DNA from: Rhizobiales bacterium 63-22
GTDB lineage: Bacteria; Pseudomonadota; Alphaproteobacteria; Rhizobiales; Rhizobiaceae
Assembly (NCBI GenBank): GCA_001898995.1
Contig: MKVZ01000004.1
Coordinates: 173,115 to 237,114 of the forward strand
DNA: 64,000 nt
Direction: 5' to 3'
A program made the position numbers and the translations under genes. The notes below the pieces were generated by a model, which was not told the DNA's origin, made no database searches, and was given only the letters and a program-made list of their open reading frames with translations. Position 1 is the stretch's first letter; each line of letters opens with the position of its first letter. Positions 47,049 through 55,904 of the stretch are shown here, in pieces.

Positions 47049-47741
47049 ATGAAACGCTCGGCTTCTGATTCTCCGCTTCTCTTCGACCTGCCCGTCGCGC
47101 CCGATTTTTCCGAGGAGGAAAGATTGCTGGCGCGGGGCCTGCGCCATATCGCCGGGCTGGACGAGGCCGGTCGCGGGCCGCTGGCGGGCCCGGTGGTGGC
47201 CGCCGCCGTGGTGCTGGACGCGGGCGACCTGCCGGAGGGACTGGACGATTCCAAACGCCTCACCGCGAGGCGCCGCGAGGCGCTCTATGAAACGATCCTC
47301 GCAAGGGCGCTCACCGTCTCGGTGGCAAGCGTGGCCGCGCGCGGCATCGATGCGAGCGATATCCGCAAGGCCTCGCTCGAAGCCATGCGCCGCGCCGCAG
47401 CCGGCCTCACGCTTTCGCCCTGTCATGCGCTGATCGACGGGCGCGACGTGCCGCCCGGCCTCGCCTGCCCCGGCACGGCTCTGGTGAAAGGCGACCAGCG
47501 CTCCGTCTCCATCGCCGCCGCTTCCATTGTCGCCAAGGTCACGCGCGACCGCATGATGGCCCGCGCCGGGTTCGTCCATCCCGCCTACGGTCTGGAAATC
47601 CATGCCGGCTATGCCACGGCGCAGCATCGCGCGGCCATCGAGAGCGCCGGTCCGGTACCCGGCCTGCACCGCTACAGTTTCGCGCCCATCAGGACTCTAT
47701 GCCCTGAACCGCAGCGCAGCGATCCGTCAGAAAATCGATGA
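47049..47741 (+). CDS. rnhB: ribonuclease HII
   Basis: 230-aa type 2 RNase H removing RNA from RNA-DNA hybrids and ribonucleotides from DNA. The catalytic [22 protein letters not shown] gives Asp38/Glu39, a further Asp lies in [11 protein letters not shown] (about 127), and [17 protein letters not shown] is conserved. The last 53 bp overlap the convergent LysR gene, and the final residues (PCPEPQRS-type tail) are not family-like, so the C-terminus may have been extended by a rearrangement. Confidence 0.93.
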   Translation: MKRSASDSPLLFDLPVAPDFSEEERLLARGLRHIAGLDEAGRGPLAGPVVAAAVVLDAGDLPEGLDDSKRLTARRREALYETILARALTVSVASVAARGIDASDIRKASLEAMRRAAAGLTLSPCHALIDGRDVPPGLACPGTALVKGDQRSVSIAAASIVAKVTRDRMMARAGFVHPAYGLEIHAGYATAQHRAAIESAGPVPGLHRYSFAPIRTLCPEPQRSDPSENR

Positions 47742-48600
47742 GCAGGCGGATGCGCTGCATCTCGGCCTGCCCCGGCGCGATCAGGAGGCTCAGCGGCACA
47801 GGCGCGACGGTCCATCCCGGCAGAAGGGCGACGAGTTCGCCGGATTCCAGCAGATCGCCAACCAGCCAGTGATGGGCGATACCGATGCCCCGCCCGGCAC
47901 GCAGGGCCTCGCGTACCGCAAGCCCCTGATCGACGCGCAGGCGGCCTGAGCAGCGCATGGTGTAGCTTTCCCCGCCCGGACCGGCCAGAACGAGCCGGTC
48001 GTTGTCGGAGAGACGCATCATGGTGACGAAATCGACCGCTTCCAGTTGCTCCGGCCTTTGCGGCAAGGTCCCGAACAGGCCGGCGCGTGCCACCAGCAGG
48101 CGCCGCGACCAACCCAGACGCCGCATCTTCAGGGAACTGTCCTCCAGAGCGCCCATGCGGACGGCAAGGTCGATCCCCTCCTCCACCAGATTGACGCGCT
48201 CGTCGGTGAGATGCAGATCGATGGACACATCGGGATAGGCATCCTGAAAGTCGAACAGGATATGCGTCAGGTGCATGGTGCCGAAAGCGAGCGTCGCCGA
48301 AATGCGGATCTTGCCCGCCGGCCTGCCGCCCGATCCGCGCACTTCATCGCCCGCGCGCTCCACGAGACGGAGAATATCGAGACAATGGCGATAATAGGCG
48401 TGTCCTTCCCCGGTCAGCGCCACCTGCCGCGTCGTGCGGCTCACGAGCGCCACGCCCAACGCCTCCTCCAACTGGCGAAGCTGGCGCGATATGGTGGACT
48501 GTCCCCTGCCGGTCTCACGCGCCACGGCGGAGAGGCTTCCGCGCTCCGCCACGCGCACGAAACAGCGCATCAGTTCCAGCGACACTTCCGGCCTATCCAT
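47689..48600 (-). CDS. LysR family transcriptional regulator
   Basis: 303-aa LTTR. An N-terminal winged helix ([48 protein letters not shown]) precedes an effector-binding domain. Divergent from the flavodoxin-fold oxidoreductase gene with about 90 bp between starts, the usual layout for direct control of the neighbour. Overlaps rnhB by 53 bp tail to tail. Confidence 0.92.
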   Translation of the reverse strand: MDRPEVSLELMRCFVRVAERGSLSAVARETGRGQSTISRQLRQLEEALGVALVSRTTRQVALTGEGHAYYRHCLDILRLVERAGDEVRGSGGRPAGKIRISATLAFGTMHLTHILFDFQDAYPDVSIDLHLTDERVNLVEEGIDLAVRMGALEDSSLKMRRLGWSRRLLVARAGLFGTLPQRPEQLEAVDFVTMMRLSDNDRLVLAGPGGESYTMRCSGRLRVDQGLAVREALRAGRGIGIAHHWLVGDLLESGELVALLPGWTVAPVPLSLLIAPGQAEMQRIRLLIDFLTDRCAAVQGIES

Positions 48601-48692
48601 TTTTCGGCATTATCCTATCCATTTCATTCGTCTAACGGATAGCATCTATCGGGCCTAAATTCATGTCTCCATCCCGAACAACGGAGAAAATC

Positions 48693-49472
48693 ATGAATGT
48701 CCTGATCGTTTTCGCCCATCCCGAACCCCAGTCGCTCAATGCTTCACTGCGCGATATCGCTGCCGAGGAACTGAAAGCGCAGGGTCACACTGTCCGGGTT
48801 TCCGACCTTTATGCCATGGGCTGGAAGTCTGAAGTGGATCGCGCTGACTTCCCTTCGTTGACACCCGGCGAAAGGCTCATGCCGGCCGCAGCCTCAAAAC
48901 GTGCTTTCCACGAAGGCACGCTCACGGAAGACGTCAAGGCCGAGATCGAAAAGCTTCTCTGGGCCGATATGCTGATCCTGCAATTTCCGCTCTGGTGGTT
49001 CGCCATGCCCGCCATCCTGAAGGGCTGGGTAGACCGCGTGTTCGCCTACGGCTTTGCCTATGGCGTCGGCGAACACAGCGACAAGCGCTGGGGCGACCGC
49101 TACGGCGAGGGAAGGCTTGCCGGCAAGCGCGCCATGCTGATCGTCACCGCGGGCGGTTGGGAGGAGCACTATGCGCCGAGGGGAATCAACGGCCCCATCG
49201 ACGACCTGCTGTTCCCCATCAATCACGGCATCCTCTACTATCCCGGCTACGACGTGCTGCCGCCTTTCGTGACCTACAGCACCGACCGCTTCAACGAGCA
49301 GCGCTTCGAAGCGGCGAGCGAAAGCCTGCGCGACCGGATGCGGACGCTCGAAACGACACCGCCCATTCCTTACCGGCAGCAGAACGGCGGCGATTACCGC
49401 ATCCCCACCATGGAGCTTCGCCAGGGGCTGGAGCGGCCGGGCGCGCAGGGCTTCGGCCTGCATGTGCGATAA
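48693..49472 (+). CDS. NAD(P)H-dependent quinone oxidoreductase, flavodoxin-like fold
   Basis: 259-aa FMN/FAD protein of the Flavodoxin_2 group (MdaB/KefF/NQO1-like). MNVLIVFAHPEPQSLNASL, the flavin segment LILQFPLWWFAMPAILKGWVDRVF and VTAGGWEEHY are conserved. It should reduce quinones or nitro compounds with two electrons. Probably controlled by the divergent LysR. CGGAGAAAATC before the ATG. Ends ahead of a bidirectional terminator. Confidence 0.9.
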   Translation: MNVLIVFAHPEPQSLNASLRDIAAEELKAQGHTVRVSDLYAMGWKSEVDRADFPSLTPGERLMPAAASKRAFHEGTLTEDVKAEIEKLLWADMLILQFPLWWFAMPAILKGWVDRVFAYGFAYGVGEHSDKRWGDRYGEGRLAGKRAMLIVTAGGWEEHYAPRGINGPIDDLLFPINHGILYYPGYDVLPPFVTYSTDRFNEQRFEAASESLRDRMRTLETTPPIPYRQQNGGDYRIPTMELRQGLERPGAQGFGLHVR

Positions 49473-49540
49473 AAGCGCATCCCGAGAAGGGCGATGCGGT
49501 TTTCGGGACCGGGGGCGCAAAGCACGAATCACCAAACGCA

Positions 49541-49571
49541 AAAACGCCGCCCCGAAAGGGCGGCGTTTTTT
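49541..49571. terminator. bidirectional intrinsic terminator
   Basis: Stem cgccgccc / gggcggcg with loop cgaaa, preceded by A4 and followed by T6, so it can terminate both the rightward oxidoreductase transcript and the leftward atp operon. Convergent genes flank it. Confidence 0.85.
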
Positions 49572-49605
49572 CAATGTCCATATGAACCCAACTAGTGGTT
49601 TTTAC

Positions 49606-49650
49606 GCATGTCGTTATCGCAAAACCGGTTCCCACTTTTGCGCGACATGC
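49606..49650. repeat. palindromic repeat, gcatgtcg-arm copy
   Basis: Arms gcatgtcg / cgacatgc enclose gcaaaaccggttcccacttt tg. It lies directly behind the atpF stop (one base between), so it sits in the 3' end of the atp transcript. Confidence 0.85.
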
Positions 49651-49651
49651 T

Positions 49652-50143
49652 TTAGTTGAGGTTGGATTTCACCTGCGTCAGCGCATCCTTGAACAGGCTG
49701 CCGGACAGCTTCGCATCCATCTTGTCGGAGACGATCCTGCCTGCCGCGGCGACCGCCAGATCGACGGCGGAGGTACGCACCGCGTTGATGGCGTCGGTCT
49801 CGGCGGTGGCGATCTTCTGCTCGGCCAGCTTGTTGCGGCGCACGACATATTCCTCGGTGGCGCGCTTGGCATCTTCCAGCAGCGCCTTGGCCTCGCGCTC
49901 GGCGGCGGCGACGATGTCGCCCGCTTCCTTCTCGGCTTCCTTGCGCTTGCGGTGATACTCGGCCAGAAGCTGCTGCGCTTCCTCGCGCAGCGTGCGCGCT
50001 TCCTCAAGTTCCTTGCGGATGCGGTCGGCGCGCTCGTCCAGCGCGCGGCCCAGCGCCGACGGAACCTTCAGATAGACGAGGACGGCGAGGAAGATGACAA
50101 GGGAAATAAAGGCCCAGAATGTGGCCCAGGCTGTGGCGTCCAT
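49652..50143 (-). CDS. atpF: ATP synthase F0 subunit b
   Basis: 163-aa peripheral-stalk subunit: one N-terminal membrane helix (WATFWAFISLVIFLAVLVYL) and a long charged coiled coil to the C-terminus. Conserved KVPSALGRALDERADRI. Last gene of the window's F0 operon, 16 bp after b'. Genes for F1 are not in this window, as usual for alphaproteobacteria with split atp operons. Confidence 0.94.
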   Translation of the reverse strand: MDATAWATFWAFISLVIFLAVLVYLKVPSALGRALDERADRIRKELEEARTLREEAQQLLAEYHRKRKEAEKEAGDIVAAAEREAKALLEDAKRATEEYVVRRNKLAEQKIATAETDAINAVRTSAVDLAVAAAGRIVSDKMDAKLSGSLFKDALTQVKSNLN

Positions 50144-50159
50144 GGTGCTCTTCCTCTCC

Positions 50160-50777
50160 TCAGGCGTTCGCGGCCTTGATGCCCTTGACGGCAGCCGACA
50201 CTGCGGCCTTGTCGGCCTTGCTGCCGAGAAGCTGCTCGACGATCTGGGCCGTGGTTTCCTCGGCGATGACGCCGACGTCGCTCATGGCCTTGGCCTTGAT
50301 CGCGGCGATGCGCGCCTCGGCCTGTTTCAGCTTTTCTTCCAGCGCGGCCTCGGCGGCACTGCGCTCGGCATCGGCCTCGCCCTTGCCCTTTTCACGCGCG
50401 GCCTCGGCGATCGCGGCGGCCCGGCTGCGGGCCTCCGACAATTCGCGCTCATAGGCGACGATGGCGCTGTCGGCGTCCTGCTTGAGACGGCTGGCCTGTT
50501 CCAAATCCTGCGCGATACGGTCGCGGCGGGACTCGATCACGCCGCCGATGCGCGGCAGAACCACGCGCGACATGAAGAGGTAGAAAAGCCCGAAGGTGAT
50601 CGCCAGCCACAGTATCTGCGATGCGAAATGGCTGGAATCGAACGGAGGAAATGCGACTTCGCCGTGTCCGGCTTCATGCGCAACCCCGGTTTCGGTATGC
50701 ACGGCATCATTTGCGCCGGCGGTGGGCGCCGATTGCTGATCGGTGGCGGTCTGGGCAAACGCCGTGGACACGAACAT
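50160..50777 (-). CDS. atpG: ATP synthase F0 subunit b'
   Basis: 205-aa second stalk subunit (AtpF2/AtpG). An N-terminal Ala/Thr/Gln-rich extension (about 1-50), one membrane helix near 54-76 ([22 protein letters not shown]) and a coiled coil follow. Presence of distinct b and b' is typical of alphaproteobacteria and photosynthetic lineages. Between atpE and atpF. Confidence 0.92.
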   Translation of the reverse strand: MFVSTAFAQTATDQQSAPTAGANDAVHTETGVAHEAGHGEVAFPPFDSSHFASQILWLAITFGLFYLFMSRVVLPRIGGVIESRRDRIAQDLEQASRLKQDADSAIVAYERELSEARSRAAAIAEAAREKGKGEADAERSAAEAALEEKLKQAEARIAAIKAKAMSDVGVIAEETTAQIVEQLLGSKADKAAVSAAVKGIKAANA

Positions 50778-50950
50778 CCCGTTTTCCCCTGGCTATCGGC
50801 ATGGATCCGGTTCGGGGATCATGCCTGTAATGACTTCACATGCAAAGGCCGGCCGCGCCTGCATCCGCGAAAGGGCATGATTGCCGCCGGTCGGCCGCAA
50901 GATCATGCCCGGACGATGCCGCGCGGCAGGCCGCTTTCGCAGCCTTTGTA

Positions 50951-51178
50951 TCAGACGGCGAAGAGGAGCAGAAGCGCGATGAGCAGCGAGAAGATGCCCA
51001 GAGCTTCCGTCACGGCGAAGCCGAAAATCAGGCGGCCGAACTGGCCGTCGGCGGCAGACGGGTTGCGCAGCGCGCCGGAAAGATAGCTGCCGAAGATGTT
51101 GCCGAGGCCGATACCGGCTCCGCCCATGCCCAGGCACGCGATGCCGGCACCGATGTACTTTGCTGCTTCCGCTTCCAT
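50951..51178 (-). CDS. atpE: ATP synthase F0 subunit c
   Basis: 75-aa proteolipid: two helices joined by a polar loop ([15 protein letters not shown]). The proton-binding Glu is in [13 protein letters not shown]. Ring-forming rotor subunit. Downstream of atpB by about 95 bp containing a tandem repeat. Confidence 0.96.
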   Translation of the reverse strand: MEAEAAKYIGAGIACLGMGGAGIGLGNIFGSYLSGALRNPSAADGQFGRLIFGFAVTEALGIFSLLIALLLLFAV

Positions 51179-51220
51179 GTTAAGCTCCTTCTGGATTGAA
51201 ATAAGCGCGGATTTCAGTTC

Positions 51221-51268
51221 TGGCGGTCGCCCGCCGGTTGAAACGTCTTGGCGGTCGCCCGCCGGTTG
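51221..51268. repeat. two direct 20-bp repeats in the atpB-atpE spacer
   Basis: tggcggtcgcccgccggttg occurs at 51221-51240 and again at 51249-51268, with 8 bp between. Each copy contains a short ggcgg/ccgcc palindrome, so the transcript could form alternative hairpins ahead of atpE. Confidence 0.85.
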
Positions 51269-51272
51269 GAAT

Positions 51273-52034
51273 TCAGTGTCCCGGATGCAAGGCGTCGTTG
51301 ATGTACATGCAGGCGAGGACAGTGAAGACGTAGGCCTGGAGGAAGGCCACGAGGACTTCGAGCGCAGTGATCGCCACCGTCATCAGGAGCGGCAGCACGG
51401 CGCCGCCGATGCCCCAGATGTTGCCCAGCGCGGCGAGCGTCACCACGAAGCCGGCGAAGACCTTGAGCGTGATGTGGCCGGCCAGCATGTTGGCGAACAG
51501 ACGAACCGACAGGCTGATCGGGCGCGACAGGAACGAGATCACCTCGATCATCACAACCAGCGGCATCAGCACCACCGGCACGCCGCTCGGCACGAACAGC
51601 TTGAGGAAGCCGAGGCCGTGCTTGAAAAAGCCGTAGACGATGACCGTGCCGATCACCAGGATCGCCAGCGCGAAGGTGACGATGATCTGGCTCGTCACCG
51701 TGTAGAAATACGGGACCAGGCCGAGGAAATTCGCCACCAGCACGAACATGAACAGCGAGAAGATGAAGGGGAAGAACTTCATGCCCTTCGAGCCGGCGGA
51801 ATCGCGCAGGCTGGTCGCCACGAATTCATAGGCCATTTCCGAGACGGATTGCAGCCGTGTCGGGATCAGGTTGCGGCCCGAGGAGGTGAAGTAGAGGAAG
51901 GCCGAAGTCAGCACCACCGTCGCGACCATGAAGGCGGCGACATTGGTGAACGACAGGTCCACGCCGCCCGCGTGAATGGGAATCCACTGGATGATATGGA
52001 ATTGATGGATCGGATCGACCTTACCGCTCGCCAC
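51273..52034 (-). CDS. atpB: ATP synthase F0 subunit a
   Basis: 253-aa proton-channel subunit. The key Arg lies in [26 protein letters not shown], and the C-terminus reads [33 protein letters not shown] start at 52034 with GAGG upstream. Second gene of the atpI-B-E-F'-F operon. Confidence 0.96.
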   Translation of the reverse strand: MASGKVDPIHQFHIIQWIPIHAGGVDLSFTNVAAFMVATVVLTSAFLYFTSSGRNLIPTRLQSVSEMAYEFVATSLRDSAGSKGMKFFPFIFSLFMFVLVANFLGLVPYFYTVTSQIIVTFALAILVIGTVIVYGFFKHGLGFLKLFVPSGVPVVLMPLVVMIEVISFLSRPISLSVRLFANMLAGHITLKVFAGFVVTLAALGNIWGIGGAVLPLLMTVAITALEVLVAFLQAYVFTVLACMYINDALHPGH

Positions 52035-52141
52035 CTTGAACCTCGTCTGCCGTTCCTGCCCGAAGGCGTTTCATAAAGGGCCGGATGAGCCCGCCCGTTC
52101 ACTCAGACTTGAACACACTTTACCGTGAAGTTCGTCAAGTC

Positions 52142-52543
52142 TTATTTTCGTTCGTCCTTCTCCGCGCTAGTCTTGAAATCGCCTTGTTTGGCGGCCAGAC
52201 CGGCGGAACGCAGCAGGTTGAGGATACCTGCGGCGAAGCCCAGAAGGAGAAATACGATCAGCCCCCAGGGCGACGTGCCCGCCAGATGATCGATCGTCCA
52301 GCCGATCAGCGCACCTACCACGACGCCGGCGACGAATTCGCTCGACAGTTTCATGGCCTGCGCGACGGAACCGGACGTTTTCGGTCGTCCCTCGTCACCG
52401 GAAGCCGGACGCTTGAGAACGCCCTTGCGTGCCAGTTCGCCCTCAAGACGATCCAGACGCCGGTCCAGCTCCCCGGAAACGGCCTCCCCCTTCACATTCT
52501 CACTTGTACCGGATGGCTTTTCGGGGATTTTCCCGCCCGCCAT
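52142..52543 (-). CDS. atpI: ATP synthase assembly/accessory protein I
   Basis: 133-aa AtpI/AtpZ-like protein with a charged N-terminal half and two C-terminal hydrophobic helices (EFVAGVVVGALIGWTIDHL; GLIVFLLLGFAAGILNLLRSAG). It aids c-ring assembly in other bacteria. The ATG at 52543 has GGAGTTGCC upstream; a longer frame to 52615 lacks such a site. First gene of the operon, so its promoter lies in 52544-52870. Confidence 0.88.
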   Translation of the reverse strand: MAGGKIPEKPSGTSENVKGEAVSGELDRRLDRLEGELARKGVLKRPASGDEGRPKTSGSVAQAMKLSSEFVAGVVVGALIGWTIDHLAGTSPWGLIVFLLLGFAAGILNLLRSAGLAAKQGDFKTSAEKDERK

Positions 52544-52817
52544 TGGCAACTCCTCTTTGCAAGAAATGCGGGGTTTCATCCCACTTCCCAAGTTGCGCGC
52601 AACATATTGACACACCGCCCGCTAGTCAAGGCGGTGAAGGTGCTGGTCCAAAAGGTTTTTTATCCTTTAAAAACAGTATGTTGACCGCTAGTGCGACTCA
52701 TTTCCCGGCAAGTGGGTGTCTTTAGCCACAGAATCTCCGGGCAATTCCGGACCGCCGCGCGCGGCTCCCGGCGATGGCCTGCGCGTCGGCACGGGCGACG
52801 AGCCAATCCTCTTTCAC

Positions 52818-52862
52818 GCATGTCCTGACCCCGAAACCGGTTCCTGCCTCTGGAATACATGG
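52818..52862. repeat. diverged palindromic repeat copy
   Basis: cgcatgtcctgaccccgaaa with ccggttcctgcctctgg and a decayed right arm atacatgg. Lies immediately before a better-preserved copy. Confidence 0.6.
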
Positions 52863-52870
52863 CTCTCTCA

Positions 52871-52917
52871 GGCATGTCTTTATCCCAAAACCGGTTCCCA
52901 CTTTTGGGAGACATGCC
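52871..52917. repeat. palindromic repeat, ggcatgtc-arm copy
   Basis: Arms ggcatgtc / gacatgcc enclose aaaccggttcccacttttgg. Five bases from the SleB-family stop codon. Core identical to the copy at 39373. Confidence 0.85.
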
Positions 52918-52922
52918 TTGGA

Positions 52923-54278
52923 TCAACTCCATCCGCCGCCATAGGTGCGATAGAAGACATGCTGTCCGATGCGTGCCATTTTCTGCATGGTCGGCGCCCA
53001 GAACGGCCGCACGTAGGTCGCATGATAATGGGTGGCGGAGCCGACTTCCGGCAGCCAGATCTGGCCCGCCGAGACGGTGCGGGCGACGAGTTTCGCCATG
53101 CGCCAATGCGCCGGTTCGGTCACGCGGTGCCTGTGGCCATCGCAGGCGAAGGAAAACTGGCAGGCGTCGCGCCAGTTGCGGTTCTGGTAGACCACGCCGC
53201 AGATCGTGTTCGGATAAGCGGGGTTGCGCACGCGGTTGAGCACGACCTGCGCCACCGCCGCCTGCCCCTTGACGCTTTCCCCCCGCGCTTCGAAATAGAC
53301 CGCCTCGGCGAGGCATTTCTGCTCCTTCGGGCCGAAGGCGGCAGCCGGCAGCGGCGTCGCCGCCCAGCTATGATCCTGCGCGCCGATGGGCGGCACGAAA
53401 CGGCCCTGATCCGGGTCGGGTTTCAATATGCTTTCGAAGGGAGAGGTCTTGCCGTAATCGGGCGTCGCCGGCGCATAGCCGAGCGCCAGCGAATCGGGCC
53501 GGTCGTTGGTAACGAGCTTTGCAAGCTGCACCGGCAGGTCAAGCTTCGACCTCGGCGGCTTCACCGCATGGAAGGCCATGCTGATCTGGACTTCCTTGCC
53601 CTCGATCTTCGACCGGGCGAAAGCCATGCGCGCATCGGTCTTTTCCGGCGGGCGCGAGATCAGGCTCACACGGTCGAACATGCTGCCCGCCGTGAAGGCG
53701 CGTGCCGGCGCCCTGGGCTCCACCGAGACGAGACGACCCTGCTTGTCGGCGCGGTTGATCCGGTTTTCATCCGGGTTCGGATCGTCCGGCCCGAGCTTCT
53801 TCGTATGTCTGCCGCCCGACAGCGCCACACGGCCGATGCCCGGCACCTCGATGCCGTTTTCGGCAGCGTTGCCAGTCACCGTGGTCGCATCCACGAAGGG
53901 CATTTCGGCCTGATGGACGGAGCCGACCGGAGCCTTGGCGACATAGGCGGTCCAGCGCGGACGGTTGCCGAGATCGGCCGTAGGCACGAGGCTGGCCATG
54001 TCCTGATAGGCGATGGCGCTGGAGTTGAACAGCCAGCCGGATGCGGCGAGCATGAGGAAAAGAAGCGGATGCAGCTTGCCCGCGCGCTCGGCGCGCGGTC
54101 GGGCCCTCACCGGGTAATAGCGTCCGTCCGGCGGACAATAACCCGCAACGGGTGCCTGCCATGCCGGCCTCTGCATCCCCGCCCCAGGAAATCCCGACCT
54201 GACATATGCCGACCCCGAAGCGGCTCCCGAAGCGGCCTTCCCGCGGCTGAACAGAGATCGCATGAAAGAGGGACGCAC
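52923..54278 (-). CDS. SleB-type cell wall hydrolase with membrane anchor
   Basis: About 451-aa protein. One membrane helix near residues 75-98 (LHPLLFLMLAASGWLF) precedes a poorly conserved middle and a C-terminal Hydrolase_2 (SleB) domain of about 130 residues: CLAEAVYFEARGESVKGQAAVAQVVLNRV with the catalytic Glu, CQFSFACDG, and HYHATYVRPFW. It should cut peptidoglycan as a lytic transglycosylase or amidase. GTG at 54278 has GGAG 6 nt upstream; ATG 54263 and TTG 54299 are alternatives. Confidence 0.87.
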   Translation of the reverse strand: MRPSFMRSLFSRGKAASGAASGSAYVRSGFPGAGMQRPAWQAPVAGYCPPDGRYYPVRARPRAERAGKLHPLLFLMLAASGWLFNSSAIAYQDMASLVPTADLGNRPRWTAYVAKAPVGSVHQAEMPFVDATTVTGNAAENGIEVPGIGRVALSGGRHTKKLGPDDPNPDENRINRADKQGRLVSVEPRAPARAFTAGSMFDRVSLISRPPEKTDARMAFARSKIEGKEVQISMAFHAVKPPRSKLDLPVQLAKLVTNDRPDSLALGYAPATPDYGKTSPFESILKPDPDQGRFVPPIGAQDHSWAATPLPAAAFGPKEQKCLAEAVYFEARGESVKGQAAVAQVVLNRVRNPAYPNTICGVVYQNRNWRDACQFSFACDGHRHRVTEPAHWRMAKLVARTVSAGQIWLPEVGSATHYHATYVRPFWAPTMQKMARIGQHVFYRTYGGGWS

Positions 54279-54299
54279 CGGACACTCCACTCGAAACAA

Positions 54300-54474
54300 A
54301 CAGAAGAACTGCCGCGATCATTAAGTATTAACCTTGATTTATGGTTAACGGAGACTTGTTTACTATTTGAAAATATTTATTAATTTGAGATTAACTCTTA
54401 TGGCGGGGTTTCTTTTCCCGCATGTCTCCTCCGCGGGACCGGATGGAACGCCGATTGGGATTCCGGCCTGAATT
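54300..54474. other. AT-rich regulatory region upstream of the SleB-type gene
   Basis: One of the most AT-rich stretches in the window. Contains ttaaccttgatttatggtta (arms ttaacc / ggttaa) and a TTAA-N7-TTAA element listed separately. Most likely the minus-strand promoter of the hydrolase gene. Confidence 0.55.
54380..54395. promoter_or_regulatory. candidate CtrA-binding site (TTAA-N7-TTAAC)
   Basis: ttaatttgagattaac matches the TTAA-N7-TTAA CtrA consensus of alphaproteobacteria exactly. It is about 100 bp upstream of a peptidoglycan hydrolase gene, a plausible cell-cycle target. AT-rich context raises the chance of coincidence. Confidence 0.45.
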
Positions 54475-55794
54475 TTACCGCTTCACCGCCCAGCGGCCGA
54501 TATCGGTGTCCTGCCCGATCAGCGCCAGACCGTTGGCGATGGAATCGAACTGGTTCGAACTCGTCACCATGGCGCCGGCGAAACGCCGCTCGAACAGGGT
54601 GCGGATCGCCGGCACGAAGGAGGTGCCTCCGGTCAGGAACACGCGGTCGATACCAGCCGCATCCAGCCCGGCCTTTTCCACCGCCTCGTCCACCGAGCGC
54701 GCGATCTGGCCGAGATCGTCGGCGATCCAGTTCTCGAAATCGTTGCGGGTGATATCGGAGCGGATTTCGAAATCGTCGGCCCTGAAATGCAGTTCCGACA
54801 GTCTTTCGGAGGACAGGCGCACCTTCAGGTCGGAAACGGCACGATAGATCTCATAACCGTAATCGTTCTCGATCAGGTGGATGAAATGGTCGAGCGGCTC
54901 CGGCTCCACCGCCTGCCGGGCAAGCTCGCTCAGTTCGCGGATGGTGGCGGGCGTGTTCATCAGGAACAGCGTGTTCCAGCGCGCGAAATTGGCGTAATAA
55001 TGGTTCGGCATGGTGAGCCGCTTGCCGAAGGAGCGATATTGTCCGCCCTTGCCCAGAAGCGGCGACACGGCGTTGTCGATGATGCGGTAATCGAACGTGT
55101 CGCCCGCGATGCCGAGGCCGGTCTGGCTCAGCGGCGAAAAGCGCAGCCCGCCCGCACCCGTGTCGAAGCGAACGATGGAAAAGTCGCTGGTGCCGCCGCC
55201 GAAATCGGCGACCAGCACGGTCGAATCCGCCGTCAGTTCCTGCGCGTAGAAATAGGCCGCCGCGACCGGCTCGTAGACATAATGGATGTCGGTGAAGCCG
55301 AAGGCGCGGAACGCCTTTTCATAGCGCTGCATGGCCAACTCCTCGTCGGGCGCACCACCGGCGAAGACCACCGGACGGCCGATCACGACGCGGTTGCCCT
55401 TGGGAGGCAGCCGGTCGCCGAGGCGGGCGGCGACGGTTTCGAGAAAGGTCTGCAAGATGTCCTCGAACCTGAAGCGCTTGCCGAAGACCGGCGTGTCGGT
55501 GAAGGATTTCGACGCCGCGAAGGTCTTGAAGGATTGCAGCATGCGGGTGGAGTGCGGCGCATTGACGAAGGCGTCCATCGCCCACGGCCCGCTTTCCGCC
55601 GTGCGCTCGCCGGTCTCGCGATCCTGCCAGAAGCAGAGGATGGAGCGGTAGCCGGTGATATCGACTCCGTCCTTCGGCACGGTCAAGACCGCCGTGGTCC
55701 CGTCCGGATGGCCGAGCGAGAGCACGGTGTTGGTGGTGCCGAAGTCGATCCCCAGCGTCACGCCGTCAAAACGGCTCTGGCCAGCCTTGCTCAT
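54475..55794 (-). CDS. Hsp70-family protein lacking the substrate-binding domain (YegD-like)
   Basis: 439-aa actin-fold ATPase. Phosphate-1 GIDFGTTNTVLSL (15-27), phosphate-2 VADFGGGTSDFSI (about 196-208) and adenosine loop FLTGGTSFVPAIR (about 385-397) are intact. The roughly 200-residue beta-sandwich and lid of DnaK are missing, as in E. coli YegD. A chaperone role is assumed by homology only. AAGGTGC upstream of the ATG at 55794; the frame extending to 56094 is not used. Confidence 0.9.
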   Translation of the reverse strand: MSKAGQSRFDGVTLGIDFGTTNTVLSLGHPDGTTAVLTVPKDGVDITGYRSILCFWQDRETGERTAESGPWAMDAFVNAPHSTRMLQSFKTFAASKSFTDTPVFGKRFRFEDILQTFLETVAARLGDRLPPKGNRVVIGRPVVFAGGAPDEELAMQRYEKAFRAFGFTDIHYVYEPVAAAYFYAQELTADSTVLVADFGGGTSDFSIVRFDTGAGGLRFSPLSQTGLGIAGDTFDYRIIDNAVSPLLGKGGQYRSFGKRLTMPNHYYANFARWNTLFLMNTPATIRELSELARQAVEPEPLDHFIHLIENDYGYEIYRAVSDLKVRLSSERLSELHFRADDFEIRSDITRNDFENWIADDLGQIARSVDEAVEKAGLDAAGIDRVFLTGGTSFVPAIRTLFERRFAGAMVTSSNQFDSIANGLALIGQDTDIGRWAVKR

Positions 55795-55904
55795 CGCAGC
55801 ACCTTTCCGGGAGAAATTTCGGGAGGCGGCGGAGTAGCAGAGGACGGCCCGCTTCTCAAGCGGCAGCGGAAACATAAAAATGCGAGCGGCGCGTGCGCCG
55901 ACCG

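Larger units (their letters stand above)
52544..52922. other. 379-bp region upstream of the atp operon
   Basis: No gene is supported; a long minus-strand frame here is GC-driven. An AT-rich stretch at 52655-52690 (ttttttatcctttaaaaaca) is the best place for the atp operon promoter. The right part is filled by two palindromic repeats. Confidence 0.45.

Noticed and set aside
49478..49507. gcgcatcccgag / ttcgggacc segment after the quinone oxidoreductase gene
   Set aside because: Contains pieces of the repeat family, but arms and core are scrambled; no clear hairpin.
52660..53316. 218-codon minus-strand frame overlapping the end of the SleB gene
   Set aside because: It contains two palindromic repeats and has low-complexity Arg/Gly sequence; the SleB frame is the coding one.
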